From Microbispora sp. H11081 (GTDB taxonomy: Bacteria; Actinomycetota; Actinomycetes; Streptosporangiales; Streptosporangiaceae): 64,000 bases of DNA. The stretch lies in assembly GCF_012999535.1 (NCBI RefSeq), contig NZ_JABBWV010000002.1:434001-498000 (forward strand). The letters are read 5' to 3'. A model generated the notes under the pieces. It had not been told where the DNA came from. It did not search any database and was given only the letters and a program-made list of their open reading frames with translations. The translations under genes and the position numbers were made by a program. Shown one piece after another: positions 26,030 to 33,382 of this stretch (its first letter is position 1; each line of letters starts with the position of its first letter).

Positions 26030-27241
26030 ATGACCTTCTGCCCCGAATTGAACGACGACGTCCGCGAGGTGCGGGACTGGGTGCACGAGTTCGCCAACGA
26101 CGTCGTCCGCCCGGCGGGTGCGGAGTGGGACGAGCGCGAGGAGACGCCCTGGCCGGTCATCCAGGAAGCGGCCAAGATCGGGCTGTACTCGCTCGACTTC
26201 TTCGCGCAGCAGTGGTTCGACGAGTCGGGGCTCGGCCTGCCCGTGGCGTTCGAGGAGTTGTTCTGGGGGGACGCGGGCATCGGCCTGTCGATCGTGGGCA
26301 CCGGCCTCGCCGCCGCCTCCATCGCCGCGAACGGCACCCCCGAGCAGATGGGGGAGTGGCTGCCCCAGATGTTCGGCACTCCCGACGACGTCAAGCTCGG
26401 GGCGTTCTGCTCCTCGGAACCCGACGCCGGCAGCGACGTGGGCGCGATCAGGACCCGGGCCGTCTACGACGAGGCCCGGGACGAGTGGGTGCTCAACGGC
26501 GTGAAGACCTGGGTCACCAACGGCGGCATCGCCAACGTCCACGTCGTCGTGGCCACGGTCGACCCGTCCTTAGGCACCCGGGGTCAGGCGTCCTTCGTGG
26601 TCCCGCCCGGCACCCCGGGCCTGTCCCAGGGGCAGAAGTTCAAGAAACACGGCATCCGCGCCTCCCACACCGCCGAGGTCGTCCTGGAGGACGTACGGGT
26701 GCCGGGCCGGTGCCTGGTGGGCGGCAAGGAGAAACTCGACGAGCGGCTCGCGCGGGTGCGCGCCGGCGAGCGGTCGGGCGAGCAGGCCGCGATGCGGACC
26801 TTCGAGACCACCCGCCCGCTCGTCGCCGCCATGGCCGTCGGCGTCGCCCGCGCGGCCTTCGAGTACGCCCGAGGCTACGCCCGCGAGCGCGAGCAGTTCG
26901 GCCGCAAGATCGGGGAGAACCAGGCCGTCGCCTTCCTGCTGGCCGACATGGCCACCCGCGTGGACGCCGCCCGCTTCATGACGTGGCGGGCCGCGTGGAT
27001 GGCCCGCCACGGCAGGCGCTTCGAGCAGGCGGAGGGCTCGATGAGCAAGCTGGTCGCGAGCGAGACGGCCGTCTGGGTGACCGAGCAGGCGATCCAGATC
27101 CTCGGCGGGGCCGGCTACACCCGCGAGCACCCGGTCGAGCGCTTCCACCGCGATGCCAAGATCTTCACCATCTTCGAGGGCACCAGCGAGATCCAGCGTC
27201 TCATCATCGGCCGCGCCGTCACCGGCCTCCCCGTCCGCTGA
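26030..27241 (+). CDS. Acyl-CoA dehydrogenase
   Basis: The 403-residue flavoenzyme oxidises an acyl-CoA to the 2-enoyl-CoA. The family marks are CSSEPDAGSDVGAIRTRA (FAD/substrate contact), VLNGVKTWVTNGG, the Arg-rich FAD site REREQFGRKIGENQAVAF, QILGGAGYTREHPVERFHRDAK, and the catalytic-base region IFEGTSEIQRLIIGR with the Glu expected in medium/short-chain enzymes. The ATG at 26030 is chosen over an upstream in-frame start because GGAGAGGAG precedes it and the palindrome lies upstream. Its neighbours aceA/ramB suggest a shared role in fatty-acid use. The chain length cannot be told. Confidence 0.93.
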   Translation: MTFCPELNDDVREVRDWVHEFANDVVRPAGAEWDEREETPWPVIQEAAKIGLYSLDFFAQQWFDESGLGLPVAFEELFWGDAGIGLSIVGTGLAAASIAANGTPEQMGEWLPQMFGTPDDVKLGAFCSSEPDAGSDVGAIRTRAVYDEARDEWVLNGVKTWVTNGGIANVHVVVATVDPSLGTRGQASFVVPPGTPGLSQGQKFKKHGIRASHTAEVVLEDVRVPGRCLVGGKEKLDERLARVRAGERSGEQAAMRTFETTRPLVAAMAVGVARAAFEYARGYAREREQFGRKIGENQAVAFLLADMATRVDAARFMTWRAAWMARHGRRFEQAEGSMSKLVASETAVWVTEQAIQILGGAGYTREHPVERFHRDAKIFTIFEGTSEIQRLIIGRAVTGLPVR

Positions 27242-27279
27242 TCGGCCGGAAGACTTCGTTGAGGCGCATCTGGTCTTCC

Positions 27280-27307
27280 GCCGGCGGCTAGCCTTTCAGC
27301 CGCCGGC
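27280..27307. terminator. Hairpin separating the acyl-CoA dehydrogenase gene from the accessory cassette
   Basis: Perfect 10-bp arms GCCGGCGGCT (27280-27289) and AGCCGCCGGC (27298-27307) with an 8-nt loop lie between convergent genes, so it can terminate from both sides. It marks the downstream edge of the cassette. Confidence 0.7.
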
Positions 27308-27325
27308 AGAGTCGCGCCCAACTGC

Positions 27326-29308
27326 CTACGCGGAGGAACGTCCGGGGTCATCCAGGCTGGCCGCACCGCGGCGGCGATCGGGGGTCATCCACGCCTTGCC
27401 CTCCGCCGCGACACCCTCGAGGACATGCAGAGTGTGGCGGAGTCCGGCCGCGTCCAGCGATACCTCGGAGACATCTTCCAGATCCTCGGACTGCTGGTGT
27501 TCCGCAAGCTCCGGCCCGATCATCTGAGCGGTGATCTTCTGGCCGTCCATCAGGGAGAGCTCGAAGGTGTGCGAGTTGTCGTCCGACTGCCGCACATGGA
27601 CGGCCGTGACAGCCTCGAAGCGGTAGTTCAGCCGATTCCGATCATGGAATGTCCCGTCCGGGAAGTGAAGCCTGGCGTTGTACTGTCGTACCCCGTCGGC
27701 GGTGATGACGAAGATCTTCATGTCGTATTTCCGGTACCGCCAGGGTCCGCCCTGTATCCGCGCCCGGGTGGCGGAGCCACTCCGCGCCTCGATGAAGGCG
27801 TAAGCGACGACGTCGCTCATCTTGAGCCGGTAGTGCCGTAGTGCCTCGTTCAGCAGCACTTTGCGATCGCAGTCCAGCCAGGCGGCCATCTCCCCATCGT
27901 CGGGCTTGTTCGCGAGACGGCGCCTCCATCGAGCGTAGGCCGCCGCGCACTCGGCCGACAGCTTCTCGTAATCAGACCAGTCGGCGGCATACCGGCGGCG
28001 TTCGAAGGCGATCCGCAGCCAGGCGCGCCCGGCCATCCAGCCGGCCGCGATGGCCAGAACGACGAGCGTAATTCCGGTAGGCCCGCTGACCTGCACTGCG
28101 CTGCCGATCGCCCAAGCTCCTCCGGCAGAGAAAGCCATCGTGCCGAACACGGCTGTGACTATCGTGCGCGAGGGAGTGGCCAGTTCCTGACGGTAGCTCC
28201 ACAGCGTGCCATCAGCCCATCGGTGCGCCACATCACAGGCCCGATGGCGGATCAGCCAGTTGATCGCCTCGACCTTGGTACCCCTGTCGCGATAGGCGTC
28301 CGCCACCTGATCCCGCATGCGTCTGCGGACGCCGGCTGTCCACATGAGCCACACCTCGCGGTCCATCCCGGTCGGCCCATACTTGGCGAGGTAGTACGCG
28401 AACCGATGCTCGATTCTCCGCGCGTAGCGATCAGGGGGCGTGTCGGTTCTGAGGCGTGGTGTCAGCGCGTACGCCTCGTCCAACGCATGGCGACGCCCGG
28501 AACGGAAGCGCCACTCCAGGCCGGCACGGGCGGCGAAACAACCGCCGACGATGCTCAGCAGGTAGGCGAGCAGAGCGGAGGCCCTGCCGCCCTGAACCAG
28601 CAGCAGGCCGATGTGCGCGGTCGCCGGGACGGACACCAGCGTGCCCGCCACCGCCTTCAGCCACGTCGGACCGGGAACCGTTGGCAGTTCGGGCCGCCGT
28701 ACTTCGGGAGCGGCCGGTTCCGGTTCGAAGAACTTCCAGACCCGATCCTCGCGGCTGCCGGTTTTCTGCCGCGCGCAGGCGTCCCGAAGTGTGAGATGCC
28801 ACATCTGGTCCTTGATCGACCCATCGAGGAACAGCTCCATGTGGCGCAAGATCATGATCCGCTCCGCCGGACGGAGATCGTCGAGCTCCGCTATCAGATG
28901 GCGGACGTCCGCGTCGGGTTTCTCCGCGGCGTCCAGCAGCCGGCGGATGGTTCGCACACCGTCCGCCCAGGAGTCGTCACCCGTCAGTGGGAGAAAGCGG
29001 TCGGAGTCGCGGAGGCGGGCCGCCTCCTGGGCGGACAGCTCCCGGCGGGTCCTACCGCTGACCATGGCGAGCGGCCAGTAGAAGCACACCCGATTCGTGA
29101 TGTAGTCGGATGCGAGCGCCTCGTCGATGAGCCGCAGAGCTCGACCCGCCGCCCCACCCTCCAGGAAACGCACGCCGATCTCGAACTTCTTCTCTGGTGG
29201 TGAATCCGGGTCGACTGCGTAGTAGTAGACGTCGCCGTGCACGATGCCCTGCACCCCGACTTGAGCATCGTCGCTCGCGACGTTCGTGGTGTCCTGCGGC
29301 GGCGTCAT
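27326..29308 (-). CDS. Four-helix membrane protein with N-terminal RHIM-like motif; putative partner of the nucleosidase
   Basis: This is the last gene of the cassette (660 residues). Residues 7-30 hold TTNVASDDAQVGVQGIVHGD, nearly the same motif as in the preceding nucleosidase. Residues ~38-95 are helical (EIGVRFLEGGAAGRALRLID), resembling a module I recall from Streptomyces signalling proteins. Two pairs of membrane helices lie at about 216-262 and 381-430, with soluble domains between and after. The C-terminal ~200 residues include an EARSGSATRARIQGG stretch and strands of unknown fold. The start ATG overlaps the nucleosidase stop by 4 bp (ATGA), so translation is coupled. No enzyme motif is recognised. 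I infer a membrane-acting executor or receptor. Confidence 0.8.
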   Translation of the reverse strand: MTPPQDTTNVASDDAQVGVQGIVHGDVYYYAVDPDSPPEKKFEIGVRFLEGGAAGRALRLIDEALASDYITNRVCFYWPLAMVSGRTRRELSAQEAARLRDSDRFLPLTGDDSWADGVRTIRRLLDAAEKPDADVRHLIAELDDLRPAERIMILRHMELFLDGSIKDQMWHLTLRDACARQKTGSREDRVWKFFEPEPAAPEVRRPELPTVPGPTWLKAVAGTLVSVPATAHIGLLLVQGGRASALLAYLLSIVGGCFAARAGLEWRFRSGRRHALDEAYALTPRLRTDTPPDRYARRIEHRFAYYLAKYGPTGMDREVWLMWTAGVRRRMRDQVADAYRDRGTKVEAINWLIRHRACDVAHRWADGTLWSYRQELATPSRTIVTAVFGTMAFSAGGAWAIGSAVQVSGPTGITLVVLAIAAGWMAGRAWLRIAFERRRYAADWSDYEKLSAECAAAYARWRRRLANKPDDGEMAAWLDCDRKVLLNEALRHYRLKMSDVVAYAFIEARSGSATRARIQGGPWRYRKYDMKIFVITADGVRQYNARLHFPDGTFHDRNRLNYRFEAVTAVHVRQSDDNSHTFELSLMDGQKITAQMIGPELAEHQQSEDLEDVSEVSLDAAGLRHTLHVLEGVAAEGKAWMTPDRRRGAASLDDPGRSSA

Positions 29309-30468
29309 GACAAGGCCTGCGCCAGAGCAATGATGGCCGCCAGCTCCGTTGCCAGCTCACCGACATCACCCACGAGCCCGCGGAGCTTCTTGAGGGCCAG
29401 GGTCAGCCTGCTCTTGCTCTGCGGGGCCTTCGAGCGCAGAGCCTCGTTCGCCACCGTGAGCTCCGCCTCCGCCGCTGCGTAGGTGTCCTCGTCCAGGCGG
29501 CCGTCCGCATACGTCCGTTCCAGCCGGGCGCGGAGCGCGGCGAGCGCCTGCTCCAGGTCAGCCGGGTCACCCGGGTCGGGTCCGAACCGGACGCCGCCGT
29601 GCACGACGCCCGCCTGCACGCCGACCCGGGCGTTGTCGCGTGCGATGTTGTACGTCGTCCCCTGCTCCGGCATGGTGGATCCCTTCGCCGCCGTCTTCGT
29701 CAGCCAGCCGCCGTCCCGGTCCTCGGCGGCGATCTCTTCCGCCAGCGCGGCCGCGAACGCCGCGGCGTTGGCCACGGCCCGCTGCTGCCACTTATCGCGG
29801 TCGGTCACCTCCTTGGTTCCGTCGGCCCGGTCGCTGATTCCCCTGACGACGACCACGGGCAGAGCCCCGTTCAGGTGGCCCGCCTGGGCCACTCCAGCGC
29901 CTTCCATCTCGATGGCGCAGGCGTCGTGATAGTTCTGGCGAATCCACTGCGCGTGCCCGGACACCCTGGAGTTCAGGACCACCTCACCGGCCGCGATCGG
30001 GCCGAAGTGCACGTGCGGGGCATGGCCGGGATCGGTGAGCCCACGCGTCCACGCGCCTGTGCGTCCGATGTGCCGCGCGATCTGGTCAGCGGAGTGCGAA
30101 GTCTCCCAACTGCGGGGACGGCTCTTGAGCCCGTCGTCCTCGCTCGTTCCCCCGTGATAGGCGTAGATACGGGTCGCCACCACGACATCCCCGAGGGCGA
30201 TGTGGGAGTGCAGGGCACCCGCCACGCCCACGAAGAGCAGAGCAGCCGGGGCGAACTCGGCGATGGCCCGCTCGGCCAGCACGGCCGCTGACTGATTACC
30301 CGCGCCGACAAGGGTGAGTGCCAGCTGGCAGCGTCCACCACGGAGACGGCCGACCTCGAATCGAGTGCCGTGTTGATGACGACGCAGCTTCGGGTCGACC
30401 AGCATTTCCTGGACTGCCTGGTATTCCAAGTCCAGCGCAGTGAGAATCACGATCGGACGGTTGCTCAC
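29305..30468 (-). CDS. MTA/SAH-type nucleosidase (phosphorylase superfamily) fused to a RHIM-like motif and a helical domain
   Basis: The protein has 387 residues from a GTG at 30468, which has AAAGGAG 5 nt upstream and lies 2 nt after the Nudix stop. Residues 1-~248 are a PNP/UDP phosphorylase-fold nucleosidase: GVAGAL (81-86), AIEMEGAGVAQ (185-195, ribose-binding Glu) and RGISDRAD (209-216, catalytic Asp213). Residues 269-296 hold TTYNIARDNARVGVQAGVVH and the following GGVRF, then a ~90-residue all-helical domain (LEQALAALRARLERTYADG... KKLRGLVGDVGEL). The enzyme should cleave an N-glycosidic bond of a nucleoside or nucleotide. In conflict systems such domains destroy nucleotides or NAD-like signals. 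A second start may exist at 29673. Confidence 0.85.
   Translation of the reverse strand: MSNRPIVILTALDLEYQAVQEMLVDPKLRRHQHGTRFEVGRLRGGRCQLALTLVGAGNQSAAVLAERAIAEFAPAALLFVGVAGALHSHIALGDVVVATRIYAYHGGTSEDDGLKSRPRSWETSHSADQIARHIGRTGAWTRGLTDPGHAPHVHFGPIAAGEVVLNSRVSGHAQWIRQNYHDACAIEMEGAGVAQAGHLNGALPVVVVRGISDRADGTKEVTDRDKWQQRAVANAAAFAAALAEEIAAEDRDGGWLTKTAAKGSTMPEQGTTYNIARDNARVGVQAGVVHGGVRFGPDPGDPADLEQALAALRARLERTYADGRLDEDTYAAAEAELTVANEALRSKAPQSKSRLTLALKKLRGLVGDVGELATELAAIIALAQALS
29671..29685 (-). promoter_or_regulatory. Possible internal translation start within the nucleosidase gene
   Basis: An in-frame ATG at 29671-29673 (MPEQGTTYNIARDNARVGVQ) is preceded on the minus strand by AAGGGA (29680-29685) with 6-nt spacing. 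It would yield a 122-residue protein made only of the RHIM-like motif and the helical domain. The head resembles the N-terminus of the next gene product (MTPPQDTTNVA). Confidence 0.45.
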
Positions 30469-30470
30469 TC

Positions 30471-31196
30471 TTACTCCTTTGCGCTCGGTGACGCGGCGGG
30501 CCGGACCATCGGCGGATAGAGGACTGTGCATGGACCGGCTCGAAACAGCCGGGCCGGCCGGCCGGTAGTGGCTTTGCGGGCTGTACCTGCCGGGAGGATG
30601 AAACCCTCGGTCTTCTGAACCTTGCGATAGAAGTTCCTTGGGTCGAGCGAGATCCCCCAGACCGCCTCGTACACGTCTTGCAGATCGGTGATGGTGAACG
30701 TCGGTCCACAGAAGGCCGTGGCTAGGGAGGAGTGCTCAAGTTTGACGCGAGCGCGTTCTACGCCATCCGTGATGATGCGCCGGTGGTCGAAGGCGAGATC
30801 GAGGTCGCCGGAAAGCACCCGCTCGATAGGTTGCCATGCTGCGTCGGCTGCGTCCGTTCCCGCGATCGGCTCCGGAAGGCGGGGTGCGATGGCCAGGTAC
30901 GCCACCGACACCACCCGGCCACGCGGGTCACGCCCCGGGTCTCCATAGACGCCCAGTTGCTCAAGGCTGAGGCTTTCGACGTCGAGATGGGCCTCCTCCG
31001 ACAGCTCCCGATGGGCGGCGGCGATGATGTCCTCTTCGGCGTGCTGCAGGAATCCGCCGGGCAGTGCGAGGGCCCCCTTGTGCGGCTCGATACCGCGCTC
31101 GATGAGCAGCACATGCAGGCGCGACTGCCGCAAGGTCAGGATCACCAGGTCGACGGCGAGGAGAACGACAGGCGGCACCCAATGGTCCTCGGTCAT
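30471..31196 (-). CDS. NrtR-like Nudix/winged-helix regulator
   Basis: The 241-residue protein has a Nudix box at 47-71 (GGFLQHAEEDIIAAAHRELS, then EEAHL; one residue longer than the consensus between the Gly and the RELxEE core). YGDPGRDPRGRVVSVAYLA follows, as in NrtR and ADP-ribose pyrophosphatase relatives. Residues ~158-228 are the NrtR-type C-terminal winged helix (GPTFTITDLQDVYEAVWG, NFYRKVQKTEGFI, GRPARLFR). NrtR regulators sense ADP-ribose and repress NAD-related genes. No ribosome binding site is visible; TAGCCT at 31204-31209 could give a leaderless mRNA. A dyad at 31216-31228 sits above that -10. Its stop codon is 2 nt before the nucleosidase start. Whether it still hydrolyses a substrate is unclear. 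Confidence 0.85.
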   Translation of the reverse strand: MTEDHWVPPVVLLAVDLVILTLRQSRLHVLLIERGIEPHKGALALPGGFLQHAEEDIIAAAHRELSEEAHLDVESLSLEQLGVYGDPGRDPRGRVVSVAYLAIAPRLPEPIAGTDAADAAWQPIERVLSGDLDLAFDHRRIITDGVERARVKLEHSSLATAFCGPTFTITDLQDVYEAVWGISLDPRNFYRKVQKTEGFILPAGTARKATTGRPARLFRAGPCTVLYPPMVRPAASPSAKE

Positions 31197-31215
31197 GCGG
31201 CAGAGGCTAGCTTCT

Positions 31216-31228
31216 TGTCAATCTGACA
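31216..31228. promoter_or_regulatory. Dyad in the promoter of the Nudix regulator gene
   Basis: Perfect arms TGTCA and TGACA flank a 3-nt centre. It lies 20-32 bp upstream of the Nudix ATG, above a TANNNT-type -10 (31204-31209, minus strand), where a repressor would act. Weaker symmetry (TTCT/AGAA with a one-base bulge) extends outward. Confidence 0.5.
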
Positions 31229-31272
31229 GAAATAGCCGCGAGGTAAGACGTTCCAGTCCCGGGACAGGGCGG

Positions 31273-33198
31273 TCAGTGGGGTGGTTCGCCGGTGAGGAAC
31301 TCGTTCAGGGCCGTGATGACGACATCGCGGGACTCCGGGCGTGCGAGGGCGGGCGGCTGGAGCGACGGGTATTTCGCGTAGCCGGCGGATTCGAGCTGGT
31401 GCGGGAGACGGTCCGAGCCCGGGAGGACGCTGAGCCTCTCGGCGAGTCGTGCCATGCGCTCTCGTGACGCGCCGTGGTTGCGGATGGCGCCGAAGTTGAC
31501 GGCCAGGACGGACTTCACCGGGCCGGTGTAGATGCTCCACACGGAGGCGTTGTCCGAGCCGAGGTTGAACCAGGCGGTCACCGACGGATACTCGCCGTCG
31601 CCGAAGTAGTAGTCGTGGAAGGACGGATGGCTCTCCGCGTGGCGGTAGACGGCCAGCAGCGTCTCGCGCACGTCGGCGGGACAGTAGCGCTGGACGGCGT
31701 CGAGGAAGCCGGCCTCGTCCCACGTGCGCTTCACCCGGGGACCGGCCGCCTGTGCCGCATCGGCCGGCAGAGGGGCGCCTCGCGTCTCGCCCGGGCCGGC
31801 GGGGTCGGGGGCGGGAAGGGTGTCGCCGAGGGCGAGCTGGATCGCGATGGCCATCGTTTCGAGCCAGTCGATGGTCGTCTCCGCCTGGTCGGCGGTGATC
31901 GGAGTCTTCTGCCCGGGGCGCCCCGAGTCGTGGTCCGCGGTGTGGGCGATGTTGTTCCTGCGCCAGGCGATCTCTCGCAGCCTCGTACGGACGCCGTCCG
32001 CGGTGATCGGGTTGTTCGCGTCCTGATCGGTCAGGACGTCGGCGACCTTCACCCACAGGTTCACCCTGCTGACGTACGCGAACCCCTCCTTGATTTTGTC
32101 GGGGTTCTGGAAGGTCATGAAGGAGAAATGGCGCTCCAGGTGAGCGCGGAAGGTTTCCCCGAGGGATTCGTCCCCGTAGTGAATTCTCTCGAACAGCTCG
32201 ACGGGGATGCTCAGGCTGTTGAACTTGGGGGGACGAGGCACTCGCGGATTCAAGGCCAGAGACAGGGCCCGGTCGACGATCTCGCGCGTGACCCAGTGGT
32301 CGAGAGCCGCCACGGCCTGGGTCCAGGCCGCGCGATAGAGGTCGGTGACGTCGAAGGAGCCGACTCCGAGCTGCTCCAGGCTGCGGCCGCCGTTGACGAG
32401 CTGCCGGGCGTACTCGATGTTCTGCTGGAACTGCTCGAACGCGGCCGGAGCGGCGTCGGAAGGAGCGGCGTCGGGCGGGGGCGGGAGCTCGGGGCCGTCC
32501 GACGTGGGCAGGACGACGCCGTCCCGGGCGAGCATCGCGCGGAAGCGGTCGGTGGTGACGTGCCGCCGCGGGTCGGCTCGGCCGGCGTGGTCGAAGGCCA
32601 GGCCCTCCTTTTCGAGCACCTCACGCGGGTCATCGGTGCGTTCCGGGTCCGCCCACCGGAACTGGCGGGAGACGCGCCCTCCCGACTGCAGGACGCGGTG
32701 AGCGCCGCCCTGGTCGGAGCTCTCCGCCATGAAGCCTCCGACCGACTGCGCCGACATGCCCACCAGGGCCGCGAGGTCGCCGTACGTGGTCCAGCGGCCC
32801 GGCTCGAGACGCTCCAGGGCCGCCAGGACGACGTTCCAGCGGGGGTCGCTGTAGACGCGGCCCTGCGGCGGCAGTCTCCTCGCCCGGTACTGGCTCGTCA
32901 GCTCGCGGTAGAGCTCGGTGCCCTCGAAGTCGTCGAGCGCGCGGACGCCCTGTTCGGTGATCGCCCAGCCGTTCCTCTTGGTCATCCAGCCGAGCGAGGC
33001 GGCTTCCCCCGTGCGGAAGCCCAGTTGCGCCCACCAGCGCGCCTGGCCATGCGCGTTGGACCCGAGCAACTCCGGAGGGATCGTCACTCTTCTCGCGACC
33101 TCCTCGCGAACCTCCTGTGGTGGCAGCGGCCGTCCGGCCTCACGCAGGAGTTCGAGCGCGGCGCGGAGAATGGGTGAGATCTCGTCGGCATAGGCCAT
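31273..33198 (-). CDS. Mrr_N winged-helix / ATL-like / HEPN multidomain protein, putative nucleic-acid-targeting toxin
   Basis: The protein has 641 residues. Residues 1-~105 look like the Mrr_N winged helix (ILRAALELLREAGRPLPPQE, then WAQLGFRTGEAASLGWM). Residues ~118-225 resemble an alkyltransferase-like domain (WTTYGDLAALVGMSAQSVGG); the usual PCHRV reads GAHRV, with Ala166 replacing the catalytic Cys, so it can bind DNA but not transfer alkyl groups. After a Pro/Ala linker, residues ~255-460 form a HEPN-like helical domain with RNNIAH (Arg414, His419), the RxxxxH ribonuclease motif. The last ~150 residues are unrecognised. The start is the ATG at 33198 with GGCGG 10 nt upstream. The Nudix gene lies 76 bp downstream. 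I infer DNA sensing coupled to RNA cleavage. Confidence 0.8.
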   Translation of the reverse strand: MAYADEISPILRAALELLREAGRPLPPQEVREEVARRVTIPPELLGSNAHGQARWWAQLGFRTGEAASLGWMTKRNGWAITEQGVRALDDFEGTELYRELTSQYRARRLPPQGRVYSDPRWNVVLAALERLEPGRWTTYGDLAALVGMSAQSVGGFMAESSDQGGAHRVLQSGGRVSRQFRWADPERTDDPREVLEKEGLAFDHAGRADPRRHVTTDRFRAMLARDGVVLPTSDGPELPPPPDAAPSDAAPAAFEQFQQNIEYARQLVNGGRSLEQLGVGSFDVTDLYRAAWTQAVAALDHWVTREIVDRALSLALNPRVPRPPKFNSLSIPVELFERIHYGDESLGETFRAHLERHFSFMTFQNPDKIKEGFAYVSRVNLWVKVADVLTDQDANNPITADGVRTRLREIAWRRNNIAHTADHDSGRPGQKTPITADQAETTIDWLETMAIAIQLALGDTLPAPDPAGPGETRGAPLPADAAQAAGPRVKRTWDEAGFLDAVQRYCPADVRETLLAVYRHAESHPSFHDYYFGDGEYPSVTAWFNLGSDNASVWSIYTGPVKSVLAVNFGAIRNHGASRERMARLAERLSVLPGSDRLPHQLESAGYAKYPSLQPPALARPESRDVVITALNEFLTGEPPH

Positions 33199-33200
33199 GG

Positions 33201-33263
33201 GGGGATTTCCGCCTTTCGTCTGTCGCCTCCGGCAGAATAAACAAGGGATCGGTGGAAATCCCC
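33201..33263. promoter_or_regulatory. Inverted repeat in the HEPN gene leader that overlaps its ribosome binding site
   Basis: Arms 33201-33213 and 33251-33263 are complementary at 12 of 13 positions (GGGGATTTCCGCC against GGTGGAAATCCCC), 37 nt apart. On the minus-strand mRNA the second arm contains the GGCGG ribosome binding site and ends 2 nt before the ATG, so pairing would hide it. As DNA it could also be an operator. Confidence 0.55.
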
Positions 33264-33382
33264 GGCTCGGATAACCTTCACATCTCCGTTCGCCGATCAT
33301 CGGCAGAGCGGATCGCAAGGGCGTGCGAACGGGTTGTGCCGACCTGCGAACCACCTCCCGCCTGGGCAAGTACGATCGATCC

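Noticed and set aside
31216-31221. TTGACA as a -35 hexamer for the Nudix regulator gene
   Set aside because: No -10 element lies 16-19 bp downstream; the position would fall on the start codon. The hexamer is better explained as half of the dyad.
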